Below are positions 17,329-25,181 of a stretch of DNA of 25,198 nt, piece by piece. A program made the position numbers and the translations under genes. Source of the DNA: an uncultured Bacillus sp. GTDB lineage: Bacteria > Bacillota > Bacilli > Bacillales_B > DSM-18226. The notes under the pieces are model-generated. The model saw nothing but the letters and a program-made list of their open reading frames with translations. It had not been told where the DNA came from and did not search any database. Every line of letters begins with the position of its first letter. The first letter of the stretch is position 1. Location of the stretch: positions 1 to 25,198 of the forward strand of contig NZ_CAMLDX010000048.1 of NCBI RefSeq assembly GCF_946478885.1. Direction: 5' to 3'.

Positions 17329-17492
17329 CAATAAAGCACTTGAGAAACACATAAAAAAACAGAATTGTCCTCAACATGACAGAACATTCCTCCGCAGAAG
17401 CCAGATACGTCCTATAAAATAGCAGGCCTATCACAGCGTTTCCAGGAAGCAAATAAAGAACTAATCCTCCAGGACAAACCCGTTTTTCAATC

Positions 17493-17522
17493 AAAAAAAA
17501 GAAGCTGACTTCTTCAGTCAGC
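17493..17522 (-). terminator. Rho-independent terminator after khpB/jag
   Basis: On the minus strand GCTGACT (17522-17516) pairs with AGTCAGC (17510-17504) around a 5-nt loop. The next bases are TTC and then eight T. It begins 11 bp after the khpB stop and ends the rnpA-spoIIIJ-khpB transcript before the DnaA boxes. Confidence 0.88.
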
Positions 17523-17532
17523 CCCTCGAGCT

Positions 17533-18153
17533 TTATTTATTTGGTGCAATAACAATATGGCGGTATGGATCTTCACCACTGGAATACGTCTTAATCCTTT
17601 TATTATCTACTAAAGCCGCATGAATAACTTTGCGTTCATATGCAGGCATTGGTTCCAACGCTACTTCCCGTCCTGTTTTGACAGCTTTTTGTGCTAGCCG
17701 CTCCGCCAAGTGCACCAATGTTTCATTTCTTCTTTCCCGATAATCCTCAGCATCTAAGAGCACATTTAGATACTGCTCTGAATATCGATTAATGACTAAT
17801 TGTGTCAAATATTGCAAGGAGTTTAAAGTTTGTCCTCTTTTTCCAATGAGCAACGCGATTTTTACCCCGGAAAGCTTGAATTTTACCTGCTTGCCATTTC
17901 TCTCTGTTTCAATCGTCGCGTTCACACCCATTTTTTCACTGACATCCATTAAAAATCTCTTTGCTTCTTCAATCGGATCAATTTTAACCGTTACCTTTAC
18001 GACTGCCGGCCGGGATCCGAAAATCCCAAAAATTCCTTTCTTACCCTCATCAATAACGGAAATATCCGTGCGATCTTCCGTTGTTTGTAGTTGAGCTAAA
18101 GCTGATTGCACCGCTTCTTCGACAGTTTGTCCTGTAGAAGTAACCTGTTTCAC
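17533..18153 (-). CDS. khpB: RNA-binding protein KhpB (Jag/EloR)
   Basis: This 206-aa protein has three parts: a Jag_N domain (about 1-52, with [13 protein letters not shown] and [13 protein letters not shown]), a KH domain with the GKRG loop (about 80-135), and an R3H domain at the C-terminus whose RxxxH motif is visible in [10 protein letters not shown]. With KhpA it binds many RNAs and affects cell elongation; in B. subtilis it is encoded beside SpoIIIJ. The start is a GTG at 18153, overlapping the spoIIIJ stop by 4 bp (GTGA), with a G-rich ribosome site inside spoIIIJ, so the two are translationally coupled. Confidence 0.95.
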   Translation of the reverse strand: MKQVTSTGQTVEEAVQSALAQLQTTEDRTDISVIDEGKKGIFGIFGSRPAVVKVTVKIDPIEEAKRFLMDVSEKMGVNATIETERNGKQVKFKLSGVKIALLIGKRGQTLNSLQYLTQLVINRYSEQYLNVLLDAEDYRERRNETLVHLAERLAQKAVKTGREVALEPMPAYERKVIHAALVDNKRIKTYSSGEDPYRHIVIAPNK

Positions 18154-18926
18154 TTTTTGGCTCCCCCCGATTTGCCGGTAGCAGCTGCCTTAATTTCCGG
18201 CCCCTTAATAAAGTAAGTTTGAAGAATGGAGAAAATATTACCGACAACCCAATACAATGACAATGCTGCCGGCAGATTAAAGGCAAATACCACAATCATA
18301 ATCGGCATCATCCACAGCATCATCTTCATCTGCTGATTATCTTCCATTCCAATCATGGAAATTTTTTGCTGAATGAAGGTAGTGATCCCTGCAATAATCG
18401 GCAATAAATAAATCGGATCTGGCGCGGCCAGGTCAAACCATAGGAATTGAGCATGCTCATGCAGTCTCGGTTCCCTCATAATTGCATGGTAAAAACCAAT
18501 CAGGATCGGCATTTGAATCAGAATAGGAAAACATCCGGCCAGCGGATTGACATTATACTGCTGGAATAATTTCATTGTTTCTTCCTGCAGCTTTTGTTGT
18601 GTCTTCTGATCCTTCGAACTATACTTTTCCTTTAATTTCTTCATTTCCGGCTGCATCGCCTGCATCGCCTTGGAACTCTTAATTTGCTTAATCATCAGTG
18701 GCAGAATTAACAGGCGAATTAAGATTGTGACAATGATGATAGACAGACCAAAGCTACCTCCGGCAAATTCCGCAACTTTTACAATTAACAAGGCCAATGG
18801 ATATACAATGTATTTGTTCCAAATGCCCTCGCTTTCAGGAGTAATCGGCTCTTTGATTTCTGTACAACCAGTCAGCAACGCAACAGCCAGAATCAAGCCA
18901 ATTAATAAAAATACCTTTTTCTTCAA
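18150..18926 (-). CDS. spoIIIJ: Membrane protein insertase SpoIIIJ (YidC1/Oxa1 family)
   Basis: The 258-aa lipoprotein insertase begins with a signal peptide ending LLTGC (lipidated Cys at 21). Five membrane segments follow, including [19 protein letters not shown] with the conserved groove arginine at residue 71, then [20 protein letters not shown], and [13 protein letters not shown] near the end. A basic tail closes it. YidC-type insertases put proteins into the membrane with or without Sec, and SpoIIIJ is also needed for SigG activation in sporulation. The TTG at 18926 is chosen because AAGGAGG lies 8 nt upstream; a longer TTG start at 18950 would read through that site. It overlaps khpB by 4 bp. 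A second paralogue (YqjG/YidC2) would be elsewhere. Confidence 0.95.
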   Translation of the reverse strand: MKKKVFLLIGLILAVALLTGCTEIKEPITPESEGIWNKYIVYPLALLIVKVAEFAGGSFGLSIIIVTILIRLLILPLMIKQIKSSKAMQAMQPEMKKLKEKYSSKDQKTQQKLQEETMKLFQQYNVNPLAGCFPILIQMPILIGFYHAIMREPRLHEHAQFLWFDLAAPDPIYLLPIIAGITTFIQQKISMIGMEDNQQMKMMLWMMPIMIVVFAFNLPAALSLYWVVGNIFSILQTYFIKGPEIKAAATGKSGGAKK

Positions 18927-19070
18927 CCAACTTTCCTCCTTACGGCTCAATCAAAAAAATATTTTTCTTCTTTTTTTATTCATTTCAGACAGTTCTTTTC
19001 ATACAAAAATAATTTTATCATCTTTTCTGAGTAAACGCTTTTAAAAGTCATAAAAAACAGATGGAATTTT

Positions 19071-19451
19071 TCAATTTTCTTCCTGAACCGATTTCTTTTT
19101 CCTGTTTTTTTCTCTTTTCAGTGCCTTAGCCAGCTTCAAAACATGTATCAGACTCTTCTTCACTTCTAAAAAGTCCATCTCCGCTGCCGGCTTACGCGCA
19201 ATGATTACATAATCTGCGTCATTATGTAGTTGCTCTTCCAATTCGAGAAACGCCTGCCGGATATAACGCTTAATTTGATTTCGCGTTACTGCGTTGCCTA
19301 TTTTTTTGCTGACAGACAAACCAATACGAAAATGGTGCTGCTCCGGTTTTTTCAGTGTATAGACAACAAATTGCCGGTTCGCAGCAGACGTTCCTTTTTT
19401 GAAGATCTCCTGGAAGTCCTGATTTTTCTTCACTCGATATTCTTTTCTCAT
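19071..19451 (-). CDS. rnpA: Ribonuclease P protein component
   Basis: The 126-aa basic protein begins [20 protein letters not shown] and has the RNase P protein signature [25 protein letters not shown], the RNR motif, at about 49-73. It assists the catalytic RNA (rnpB) in processing tRNA 5' ends. It carries an extra Lys/Arg-rich tail. The ATG at 19451 is preferred, with AGGTG 8 nt upstream; an in-frame GTG at 19472 would contain that site. It lies 170 bp after rpmH, with a terminator between, so it may be expressed by read-through or a promoter of its own. Confidence 0.96.
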   Translation of the reverse strand: MRKEYRVKKNQDFQEIFKKGTSAANRQFVVYTLKKPEQHHFRIGLSVSKKIGNAVTRNQIKRYIRQAFLELEEQLHNDADYVIIARKPAAEMDFLEVKKSLIHVLKLAKALKREKNRKKKSVQEEN

Positions 19452-19592
19452 ACTGGTTACACCTACATTCACTTCTGTTTATGCAATATTTCATTGTGAA
19501 AAATAGATACCTTCTGAACGAACGTCCCTGTAGCACCACAAGTTTTTTTGCGTTCAAACGACGCTCTCCGCTCTTCTTTTAATGAATAATGG

Positions 19593-19620
19593 AAAAAAAA
19601 GACCACTGACATTTCAGTGG
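19593..19620 (-). terminator. Rho-independent terminator or attenuator between rpmH and rnpA
   Basis: On the minus strand CCACTGA (19620-19614) pairs with TCAGTGG (19609-19603) around a 4-nt loop, then TC and eight T. It starts 2 bp after the rpmH stop. This can set a high L34 to RnpA ratio, since a ribosomal protein is needed in much larger amounts. Confidence 0.85.
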
Positions 19621-19621
19621 C

Positions 19622-19756
19622 CTAGGCAGATAATACTTTTCTTCCTTTACGACGACGACGGGCAAGAACTTTACGTCCGTTCGCACTGCTCATCCGGCTG
19701 CGGAATCCATGAACTTTACTATGTTTACGTTTATTTGGTTGATAAGTTCTTTTCAT
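19622..19756 (-). CDS. rpmH: 50S ribosomal protein L34
   Basis: The 44-aa protein reads [20 protein letters not shown] then [20 protein letters not shown] and VLSA, the standard L34, a very basic protein of the 50S subunit. It is not listed among longer frames because of its size. AGGAGGTG lies about 6-7 nt before the ATG at 19756. Two SigA promoters stand upstream. The adjacent origin places it at the highest gene dosage. Confidence 0.98.
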   Translation of the reverse strand: MKRTYQPNKRKHSKVHGFRSRMSSANGRKVLARRRRKGRKVLSA

Positions 19757-19801
19757 TTATGACACCTCCTAAAAGGGATTGCTTCTTAAGACAGTCTTCT
19801 T

Positions 19802-19831
19802 ATTATAATGACGGATCACAAAAAAAGTCAA
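19802..19831 (-). promoter_or_regulatory. Promoter 1 of rpmH (proximal)
   Basis: TTGACT (19831-19826) and TATAAT (19807-19802) with an 18-bp spacer. This is near-consensus SigA and lies about 45-70 nt before the rpmH start. Confidence 0.8.
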
Positions 19832-19836
19832 CTCTC

Positions 19837-19865
19837 ATTATAAGTTTTTCCTAAAATGAATACAA
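19837..19865 (-). promoter_or_regulatory. Promoter 2 of rpmH (distal, tandem)
   Basis: TTGTAT (19865-19860) and TATAAT (19842-19837) with an exact 17-bp spacer, placed just upstream of the proximal promoter. The -10 is perfect and the -35 matches four bases. Confidence 0.6.
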
Positions 19866-20045
19866 GTCTCCTTTTTTCACTTAAAAATATTACTGTTTAT
19901 TTTTAAGAATGTCACGAGAGAATTAATCTAGCCTTTTTCTTTTTCCTATCATTTTTCATGTTTGTTTCTTCAGTGAGGACATTTTTATCCTATTCTTCAT
20001 CCAGAGCAATAGCAACTTTTTTTCAATTCCAAGGAAAGCAGCGAA

Positions 20046-20382
20046 ATATCCACATCAATTAGTTGTGGATATTTTTTAACAACTTTTTTTCATTATCCAC
20101 AACATATATTGACAGCTTTTTCACAAATTCACTACCTGTGGATATTTACTGTGCACAGTATGTTTTATCTGTGGATAAACTTACAAAAACCATTGCAACA
20201 CATACTATAATCTGATATTATATTTTTGCTTTCACCCTTATCAATTTATCCACAAATAAATGTTATCCACAAATTGTGGATAACATGTTGACAAGTTGTT
20301 CACTCTGGTTGATAGAGGTTGTCCACACACAGTGGATATTGTCGAAATGTTATTTTATATCCTTATTATATATTTATCCACA
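20046..20382. other. oriC left DnaA-box array
   Basis: Six perfect TTATCCACA boxes: 20093-20101 (+), 20170-20178 (-), 20246-20254 (+), 20263-20271 (+), 20275-20283 (-), 20374-20382 (+). One-mismatch boxes: ATATCCACA at 20046-20054 (+), 20064-20072 (-) and 20137-20145 (-), and TTGTCCACA at 20319-20327 (+). The first two near boxes face each other as an inverted pair. This corresponds to the incA/incB part of the B. subtilis bipartite origin, needed for DnaA assembly and also for dnaA autoregulation. Confidence 0.95.
20337..20348 (+). promoter_or_regulatory. Possible Spo0A box in oriC
   Basis: TATTGTCGAAAT contains the Spo0A core TGTCGAA (20340-20346) between a degenerate and a perfect DnaA box. 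Spo0A is known to bind the B. subtilis origin at 0A boxes and to restrain replication on sporulation. The 7-mer also occurs elsewhere in this window, so it is suggestive only. Confidence 0.35.
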
Positions 20383-20474
20383 ATATTGTTTTGCATAGAG
20401 AGAAAAAAATTAGGTTGTACGTCACGTATAACCTATTGTTTTTTTGCAAAATATCTGCAAAGGAGGGAAAATTC

Positions 20475-21821
20475 TTGGAAAATATTGCAGATCTTTGGGA
20501 TAGGACATTGGCCAATATTCAAACAAAAGTCAGCAAGCCCAGTTTTGATACTTGGCTCAAATCTACTAAAGCACATTCCCTGCAGGGTAATTCTTTAGTT
20601 ATTACCGCTCCAAATGAATTTGCACGCGATTGGCTTGAAGAACGCTACTCCCCTTTAATATCAGGCGTTCTTTATGAAATTACCGGAGAAGAATTTGGCG
20701 TTAAATTTATCATCCCGCAGAACCAGACAGAGGATGGAGAACAGTTACAAACTCCTCAAAATAAACCAAAAAAGGATGAACTTCAATCTGAATTCCCGCC
20801 AAATATGTTGAATAAGAAAAATACATTCGACACCTTTGTTATTGGGTCCGGTAACCGTTTTGCCCATGCTGCTTCACTTGCAGTAGCCGAGGCGCCGGCC
20901 AAGGCCTATAACCCATTATTTATTTACGGAGGCGTAGGTTTGGGAAAAACCCACCTTATGCATGCAATTGGTCATTATGTGCTGGAGCATAACCCGGCAG
21001 CTAAGGTTGTTTATTTGTCTTCGGAGAAATTCACGAATGAATTTATCAATTCTATCCGAGATAACAAAGCTGAGGAATTTCGCAATAAGTACCGAAATGT
21101 CGATGTTCTATTAATTGATGATATTCAATTTTTAGCCGGAAAAGAATCAACACAGGAAGAATTTTTCCATACGTTTAATACCCTGCACGAGGAAAGCAAA
21201 CAGATTGTCATTTCCAGCGACCGTCCTCCTAAAGAAATTCCAACATTAGAGGATCGTCTGCGCTCACGCTTTGAATGGGGTCTGATTACAGATATCACTC
21301 CGCCGGATCTAGAAACACGAATTGCTATTTTACGTAAAAAAGCAAAGGCTGACGGACTTGATATCCCAAATGAAGCCATGCTTTATATTGCCAATCAAAT
21401 TGATTCCAATATCCGTGAACTCGAGGGAGCACTCATCCGTGTTGTCGCCTATTCATCCTTAATTAATAAAGACATCAATGCTGACCTAGCAGCTGAAGCT
21501 TTGAAGGACATTATTCCGAGCTCAAAGCCAAAAATGATTACAATACAAGAGATTCAACGTATTGTCGGAGAACATTTCAACCTGAAATTAGAGGACTTTA
21601 AAGCGAAGAAACGGACGAAAACAGTGGCATTCCCGAGGCAAATTGCCATGTATTTATCGCGCGAGCTGACCGATCTCTCTTTACCAAAGATCGGGGAGGA
21701 ATTTGGAGGAAGAGACCATACAACGGTCATTCATGCCCATGAAAAAATCTCCAATCTGCTGAAAAACGATACCCAATTACAGAGGCAGATGAAGGATATC
21801 CATGAGGAATTAAAGGTTTAA
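20475..21821 (+). CDS. dnaA: Chromosomal replication initiator protein DnaA
   Basis: The 448-aa protein has domain I (1-80, [28 protein letters not shown]), a short linker (about 81-110), AAA+ domain III with Walker A GGVGLGKT at 152-159, Walker B VLLIDD at 211-216 and the [21 protein letters not shown] sensor/arginine-finger region (key word SRFEWGL), and domain IV with [15 protein letters not shown] that reads the DnaA box. It is very close to the B. subtilis protein. The start is a TTG at 20475 with AAAGGAGGG (20459-20466) upstream. A frame open back to 20319 passes through DnaA boxes and is not coding. ATP-DnaA opens oriC and also controls transcription. Confidence 0.98.
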   Translation: MENIADLWDRTLANIQTKVSKPSFDTWLKSTKAHSLQGNSLVITAPNEFARDWLEERYSPLISGVLYEITGEEFGVKFIIPQNQTEDGEQLQTPQNKPKKDELQSEFPPNMLNKKNTFDTFVIGSGNRFAHAASLAVAEAPAKAYNPLFIYGGVGLGKTHLMHAIGHYVLEHNPAAKVVYLSSEKFTNEFINSIRDNKAEEFRNKYRNVDVLLIDDIQFLAGKESTQEEFFHTFNTLHEESKQIVISSDRPPKEIPTLEDRLRSRFEWGLITDITPPDLETRIAILRKKAKADGLDIPNEAMLYIANQIDSNIRELEGALIRVVAYSSLINKDINADLAAEALKDIIPSSKPKMITIQEIQRIVGEHFNLKLEDFKAKKRTKTVAFPRQIAMYLSRELTDLSLPKIGEEFGGRDHTTVIHAHEKISNLLKNDTQLQRQMKDIHEELKV

Positions 21822-21966
21822 CGTCTTTATCTATTTCTTATAATCAGAGAATCGTTTTCTTATCATCATACAAAGCACTAGATTTCAAAATCGAGACAGT
21901 GTTCAGCTCAGGTGTCTGGCGTTTATCAAATACGATAAATATCACGGCGCTTTCGCTACTTGTGAT

Positions 21967-22050
21967 TGTGCATAACTTTGTATCACTTCCCCACAGTCTA
22001 TCCACATGTGCATAGACTGTATTTTCTTGCAAAAAATGGAGTTATCCACA
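21967..22050. other. oriC right DnaA-box array
   Basis: TTATGCACA at 21967-21975 (minus, perfect TTATNCACA); an abutting divergent pair of one-mismatch boxes, CTATCCACA (21998-22006, plus) and CTATGCACA (22007-22015, minus), inside a near-perfect palindrome; and TTATCCACA at 22042-22050 (plus, perfect). This corresponds to incC of B. subtilis; the last box is the one that positions DnaA on the trios. Confidence 0.92.
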
Positions 22051-22083
22051 TAGTCACAGGACCTATTACTATTACTACTATTT
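22042..22083 (+). other. Basal unwinding element with DnaA-trios
   Basis: After the perfect box (22042-22050) and a 12-nt spacer with GG and CC, the plus strand reads CTATTACTATTACTACTA (22063-22080). On the complementary strand this is 3'-GAT AAT GAT AAT GAT GAT-5', then AAA: six to seven consecutive trinucleotides of the DnaA-trio pattern, 3'-[G/A]A[T/A]-5'. DnaA loads from the box onto this single strand and melts the origin. Confidence 0.9.
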
Positions 22084-22120
22084 TTTTATAAAAAAATAAT
22101 ATATAAAAATAGTTATAACG
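22081..22120. other. AT-rich DNA unwinding element
   Basis: An almost pure A/T stretch directly after the DnaA-trios and before the dnaN ribosome site, so the position fits the DUE of B. subtilis oriC. Only two bases other than A or T occur until the CGGAGG site. Confidence 0.85.
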
Positions 22121-22131
22121 GAGGCTTAAAA

Positions 22132-23268
22132 ATGAAATTCTTAATCCAGCGGGATCGCTTGGTTCAAAGTGTTCAAGATGTGATGAAGGCTGTATCAAGC
22201 AGAACCACTATTCCAATTCTGACAGGAATCAAGATTGTCGCGATAGAAGAAGGAGTAACCTTAACAGGAAGTGATTCCGATGTATCAATTGAATCTTTTA
22301 TTCCAAAAGAAGAAGACGACAAAGTCATTGTTGAGGTTCAACAGCCAGGAGCCATTGTTCTACAGGCTAGGTTCTTCAGTGAAATGGTTAAAAAACTTCC
22401 TACCGATCAAGTGGAAATCGAAGTTCATCCATCAATGCAGACAGTCATCCGCTCGGGTACATCTGAATTCAATTTGATTGGACTTGATGCAGATGAATAT
22501 CCGCATTTGCCACAAATTGAAGAAAACAATGTATTTAAAATGCCGACTGATTTGTTAAAGAACATGATCCGGCAAACGGTTTTTGCTGTGTCCACCTCAG
22601 AAACACGCCCTATCTTGACAGGTGTCAACTGGAGAATAGAAAATAACGAATTAATCTGTATTGCAACAGATAGTCACAGACTTGCTTTAAGAAAGGCTTC
22701 GATCGAATTAACATCTGAGGCCACATATAATGTTGTCATCCCTGGGAAAAGCCTGAATGAATTAAGTAAGATATTGGCGGATAACAATGAATCGATAGAA
22801 ATCGTTATTACAGAGAATCAGATTTTATTTAAAGCAAGACACTTATTATTTTTCTCAAGATTATTAGAGGGAAACTATCCTGATACCTCCAGACTGATTC
22901 CAACTGAAAACAAAACAGAGCTTGTTTTAAAAACAAAGGAATTCCTCCAAGCTATTGATCGGGCATCCCTGCTTGCAAGGGAAAGCCGTAACAACGTGGT
23001 GAAATTATCTACGATTGAGGATGAAGAGATCGAAATCTCCTCGAATACACCAGAGGTAGGAAAGGTTGTCGAGAAAATTAAGAGTCAGTCTCTTGAAGGA
23101 GAAGAATTGAAGATCTCGTTCAGTGCAAAATATATGATGGATGCCTTAAAGGCCTTAGAAGGAACCGATATTAAAATTAGCTTTACTGGTGCGATGCGAC
23201 CATTCATTATCCGCCCTATGAATGATGAGTCGATCCTCCAGTTAATATTGCCTATAAGAACCTACTAA
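22132..23268 (+). CDS. dnaN: DNA polymerase III beta subunit (sliding clamp)
   Basis: The 378-aa protein has the three tandem clamp domains of about 120-125 residues: MKFLIQRDRLVQSVQDVMKAVSSRTTIPILTGI at the start (key word SSRTTIPIL), DLLKNMIRQTVFAVSTSETRPILTGV opening domain 2 (key word SETRPILTG), and FLQAIDRASLLARESRNNVVKL opening domain 3, ending LPIRTY. Length and sequence match B. subtilis DnaN. The dimeric ring tethers PolC and DnaE and, with YabA, regulates DnaA. CGGAGG lies about 9 nt before the ATG. A hairpin terminator follows. Confidence 0.98.
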   Translation: MKFLIQRDRLVQSVQDVMKAVSSRTTIPILTGIKIVAIEEGVTLTGSDSDVSIESFIPKEEDDKVIVEVQQPGAIVLQARFFSEMVKKLPTDQVEIEVHPSMQTVIRSGTSEFNLIGLDADEYPHLPQIEENNVFKMPTDLLKNMIRQTVFAVSTSETRPILTGVNWRIENNELICIATDSHRLALRKASIELTSEATYNVVIPGKSLNELSKILADNNESIEIVITENQILFKARHLLFFSRLLEGNYPDTSRLIPTENKTELVLKTKEFLQAIDRASLLARESRNNVVKLSTIEDEEIEISSNTPEVGKVVEKIKSQSLEGEELKISFSAKYMMDALKALEGTDIKISFTGAMRPFIIRPMNDESILQLILPIRTY

Positions 23269-23272
23269 AACG

Positions 23273-23305
23273 AAAAGCTGCCGTACTTTATCGGTGGCTT
23301 TTCAT
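23273..23305 (+). terminator. Terminator after dnaN
   Basis: AAAAGCTGCCG (23273-23283) pairs with CGGTGGCTTTT (23292-23302), 11 bp with two G-U pairs and an 8-nt loop. The T-run is the distal arm itself. It lies 5 bp after the dnaN stop. Confidence 0.7.
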
Positions 23306-23345
23306 ATAAATGAGCAATGGTGCTAACTATTTCATTTTGACTGCT

Positions 23346-23374
23346 TTGTCTAATAGAAAAATATTTGCTATAAT
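23346..23374 (+). promoter_or_regulatory. Extended -10 SigA promoter of yaaA-recF-remB
   Basis: TTGTCT (23346-23351) and TATAAT (23369-23374) with a 17-bp spacer; TGC precedes the -10 (23366-23368), giving TGCTATAAT. It lies about 38 nt before yaaA. Confidence 0.82.
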
Positions 23375-23412
23375 TAAATATTAGGACAAAATCCATGAAA
23401 GTGTGAACAGTA

Positions 23413-23625
23413 ATGGAAAAAATTAAAATTCAAACAGAATATATTACTCTAGGCCAGCTATTGCAGGTAGCGGATGTCATTTCTACCGGGGGGATGGCCA
23501 AGTGGTTTTTAAGTGAATATGAAGTGCTGATTAATGGTGAGCAAGATCAGCGGCGTGGAAGAAAGCTTCGCCAGGGCGATAAGGTTGAAATCAAAGGAGT
23601 TAATAAAACCTTTATGATTAGCTAA
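23413..23625 (+). CDS. yaaA: S4-domain RNA-binding protein YaaA/RlbA
   Basis: The 70-aa protein is a single S4-like RNA-binding domain: ITLGQLLQVADVISTGGMAKWFL, then EVLINGEQDQRRGRKLRQGDKVEI, with the Arg/Lys patch (QDQRRGRKLRQGDKV) used by S4 domains for RNA. It stands between dnaN and recF in nearly all Bacillaceae and is linked to ribosome maturation. The Shine-Dalgarno sequence is weak (GAAAGTG). A GCGCC/GGCGC hairpin follows the stop and precedes recF by about 20 bp. Confidence 0.93.
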   Translation: MEKIKIQTEYITLGQLLQVADVISTGGMAKWFLSEYEVLINGEQDQRRGRKLRQGDKVEIKGVNKTFMIS

Positions 23626-23636
23626 CTGTACTCCCT

Positions 23637-23664
23637 GCGCCGGCTAGGCGCCTGTGCTTTTTTG
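23637..23664 (+). other. Hairpin in the yaaA-recF gap (possible attenuator)
   Basis: GCGCC (23637-23641) and GGCGC (23647-23651) form a short GC stem with a 5-nt loop, followed after CTGTGC by a six-T run. The T-run is 6 nt from the stem, so it is not a perfect terminator, but it may reduce recF expression. Confidence 0.45.
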
Positions 23665-23679
23665 TAAAGGATGAAGTGG

Positions 23680-24798
23680 ATGTTTATTAAACAATTACAC
23701 TTGGAAAATTACCGGAATTACAATCAGCTTGAGGCTTCCTTTGAGAATAAGGTCAATGTCATTCTGGGGGAAAATGCTCAAGGAAAAACAAATGTGATGG
23801 AGTCCATCTATGTGTTAGCCATGGCCAAGTCCCACCGGACATCAAATGATAAAGATCTTATTCGTTGGGATTCAGAGTATGCTAAAATAGAGGGAAGAGT
23901 TCAAAAAAACAGTGGTTCTATTCCGCTGGAGTTAATCATTGCAAAAAAGGGGAAAAAGGCAAAATTCAACCATATTGAACAACAAAAGCTCAGTCAATAT
24001 GTAGGTAATATGAATGTCGTCATGTTTGCACCTGAAGACCTGAATCTAGTTAAGGGCAGTCCTCAAGTAAGACGTCGTTTTATTGATATGGAGATTGGGC
24101 AGATTTCTCCTGTCTATTTGCATGAAGCCGGGCAATTAAATAAGATTCTTCAACAGAGAAATCATTATTTAAGACAGCTGCAGGCAAAAAAACAAACAGA
24201 CGAAACAATGCTGGAGATCTTAACAGAACAGTTTATCCAATCAACAGTGAAAATAATCACGAAACGATTTGAATTCCTTCATTTATTGCAAAATTGGGCC
24301 AGTCCTATCCATGACGGGATTTCGCGGGGACTGGAAAAGTTGAAAATCAAGTACAAGTCGTCTGTTCATGTATCAGAAGAGCAAGATTTGTCGATGATGG
24401 TAAATATATATAAAGATAAATTTAATCAGGTTCGAAAAAGAGAAATTGAGCGCGGAGTGACTTTGTTTGGTCCGCAGCGTGACGATCTTGTTTTTTATGT
24501 GAATGATCGGGACGTACAAACATTCGGCTCGCAGGGGCAGCAAAGGACAACGGCATTATCCATTAAATTAGCTGAAATTGAACTCATCCATGCTGAAATT
24601 GGAGAATATCCGATTCTTTTATTAGACGATGTACTCTCGGAACTCGACGATTATAGACAATCTCATTTATTAAATACCATACAAGAGAAAGTACAAACAT
24701 TTGTCACAACAACAAGCGTAGATGGAATTGATCATCAAACCTTGAGGGAGGCCTCCACCTTCTGTGTGAAGGAAGGAACAATGGAAAGGATACAGTGA
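23680..24798 (+). CDS. recF: DNA replication and repair protein RecF
   Basis: The 372-aa SMC-like ATPase starts [14 protein letters not shown] and has Walker A GENAQGKT at 30-37, the [20 protein letters not shown] segment, the signature [16 protein letters not shown] and Walker [13 protein letters not shown]. It recognises gaps and helps RecO/RecR load RecA. The ATG at 23680 fits the family start, with AAAGGA (23666-23671) 8 nt upstream; an ATG at 23671 lies within that site. It is followed by remB with about 10 bp between. Confidence 0.97.
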   Translation: MFIKQLHLENYRNYNQLEASFENKVNVILGENAQGKTNVMESIYVLAMAKSHRTSNDKDLIRWDSEYAKIEGRVQKNSGSIPLELIIAKKGKKAKFNHIEQQKLSQYVGNMNVVMFAPEDLNLVKGSPQVRRRFIDMEIGQISPVYLHEAGQLNKILQQRNHYLRQLQAKKQTDETMLEILTEQFIQSTVKIITKRFEFLHLLQNWASPIHDGISRGLEKLKIKYKSSVHVSEEQDLSMMVNIYKDKFNQVRKREIERGVTLFGPQRDDLVFYVNDRDVQTFGSQGQQRTTALSIKLAEIELIHAEIGEYPILLLDDVLSELDDYRQSHLLNTIQEKVQTFVTTTSVDGIDHQTLREASTFCVKEGTMERIQ

Positions 24799-24807
24799 GG
24801 TGATAAT

Positions 24808-25053
24808 TTGTATATTTATTTAGGTGACGAAACGCTGGTTAACACAAGAGATATCATTGCTATTCTTGATAAAGAAAGCACTGCATTTTCAACAGATATG
24901 GACAATTTTCATCATCACCAGCCGGAAACCTCATTCCACCAAAAAAAAGATTCTGTTAAATCCGTTATCGTGACATCTGAACGTATCTATTATTCCCCCT
25001 TAGCGACAGGCACTTTGAAAAAAAGAACAAAAATAGCCGCACAGGAATTTTAA
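24808..25053 (+). CDS. remB: Extracellular matrix regulator RemB (DUF370)
   Basis: The 81-aa protein matches RemB/YaaB in length and start: MYIYLGDETLVNTRDIIAILDKE, then VIVTSERIYYSPLATGTLKKR. The DUF370/RemA-like fold binds DNA; in B. subtilis, RemA and RemB promote matrix gene expression. The start is a TTG at 24808 preceded by GTGAGGTGAT, the last bases overlapping the end of recF. It sits between recF and gyrB in the usual order. Confidence 0.93.
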   Translation: MYIYLGDETLVNTRDIIAILDKESTAFSTDMDNFHHHQPETSFHQKKDSVKSVIVTSERIYYSPLATGTLKKRTKIAAQEF

Positions 25054-25071
25054 TACCGTGATTTTGTAGGA

Positions 25072-25095
25072 CATAGCATACTGAACTTTGCTATG
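25072..25095. other. Inverted repeat between remB and gyrB
   Basis: CATAGCA (25072-25078) and TGCTATG (25089-25095) around a 10-nt spacer. No T-run follows, so it is not a convincing terminator; it might be an operator or mRNA structure before gyrB. Confidence 0.4.
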
Positions 25096-25181
25096 CCGTA
25101 AATCGTTTCATTGAATTTTCTTGTTTACATGAATTGAATATAGATAGAAAATTATGCCAAAGGAAAGTGTAGGTGACTGAT

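Larger units (their letters stand above)
17153..17532. other. 380-bp region between mnmE and khpB
   Basis: Contains the mnmE promoter candidate (17200-17229), three perfect TTATNCACA DnaA boxes (17273-17328) and the khpB terminator (17493-17522). No gene was seen between 17330 and 17490. Confidence 0.6.
19757..20474. other. 718-bp rpmH-dnaA intergenic region (left half of oriC)
   Basis: Its left end (19757-19870) carries the rpmH promoters. From 19870 to 20040 there is AT-rich, pyrimidine-rich DNA with nothing identifiable. From 20046 to 20382 it holds the DnaA-box array of oriC, and from 20383 the dnaA leader with AAAGGAGGG before the dnaA start. I could not settle on a dnaA promoter by eye. 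Confidence 0.75.
21822..22131. other. 310-bp dnaA-dnaN region (right half of oriC)
   Basis: From 21822 to 21960 I see no strong signal beyond a weak inverted repeat, TTTATC/GATAAA (about 21922-21940). From 21967 onward it holds DnaA boxes, the DnaA-trio unwinding system and an AT-rich stretch up to the dnaN ribosome site (CGGAGG). No clear dnaA terminator was seen, so dnaA-dnaN co-transcription is likely. Confidence 0.7.

Noticed and set aside
20117..20125. TTTTTCACA as a further DnaA box
   Set aside because: The mismatch is at the conserved third position and neighbouring T-rich sequence makes chance likely.
20109..20137. TTGACA at 20109-20114 as a dnaA promoter
   Set aside because: No acceptable -10 lies 16-18 bp downstream, and it would give a leader of over 330 nt through the boxes.
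20319..20474. In-frame upstream extension of dnaA from a TTG at 20319
   Set aside because: It reads through DnaA boxes, has no ribosome site and no similarity to DnaA N-termini; the TTG at 20475 has AAAGGAGGG and the conserved start.
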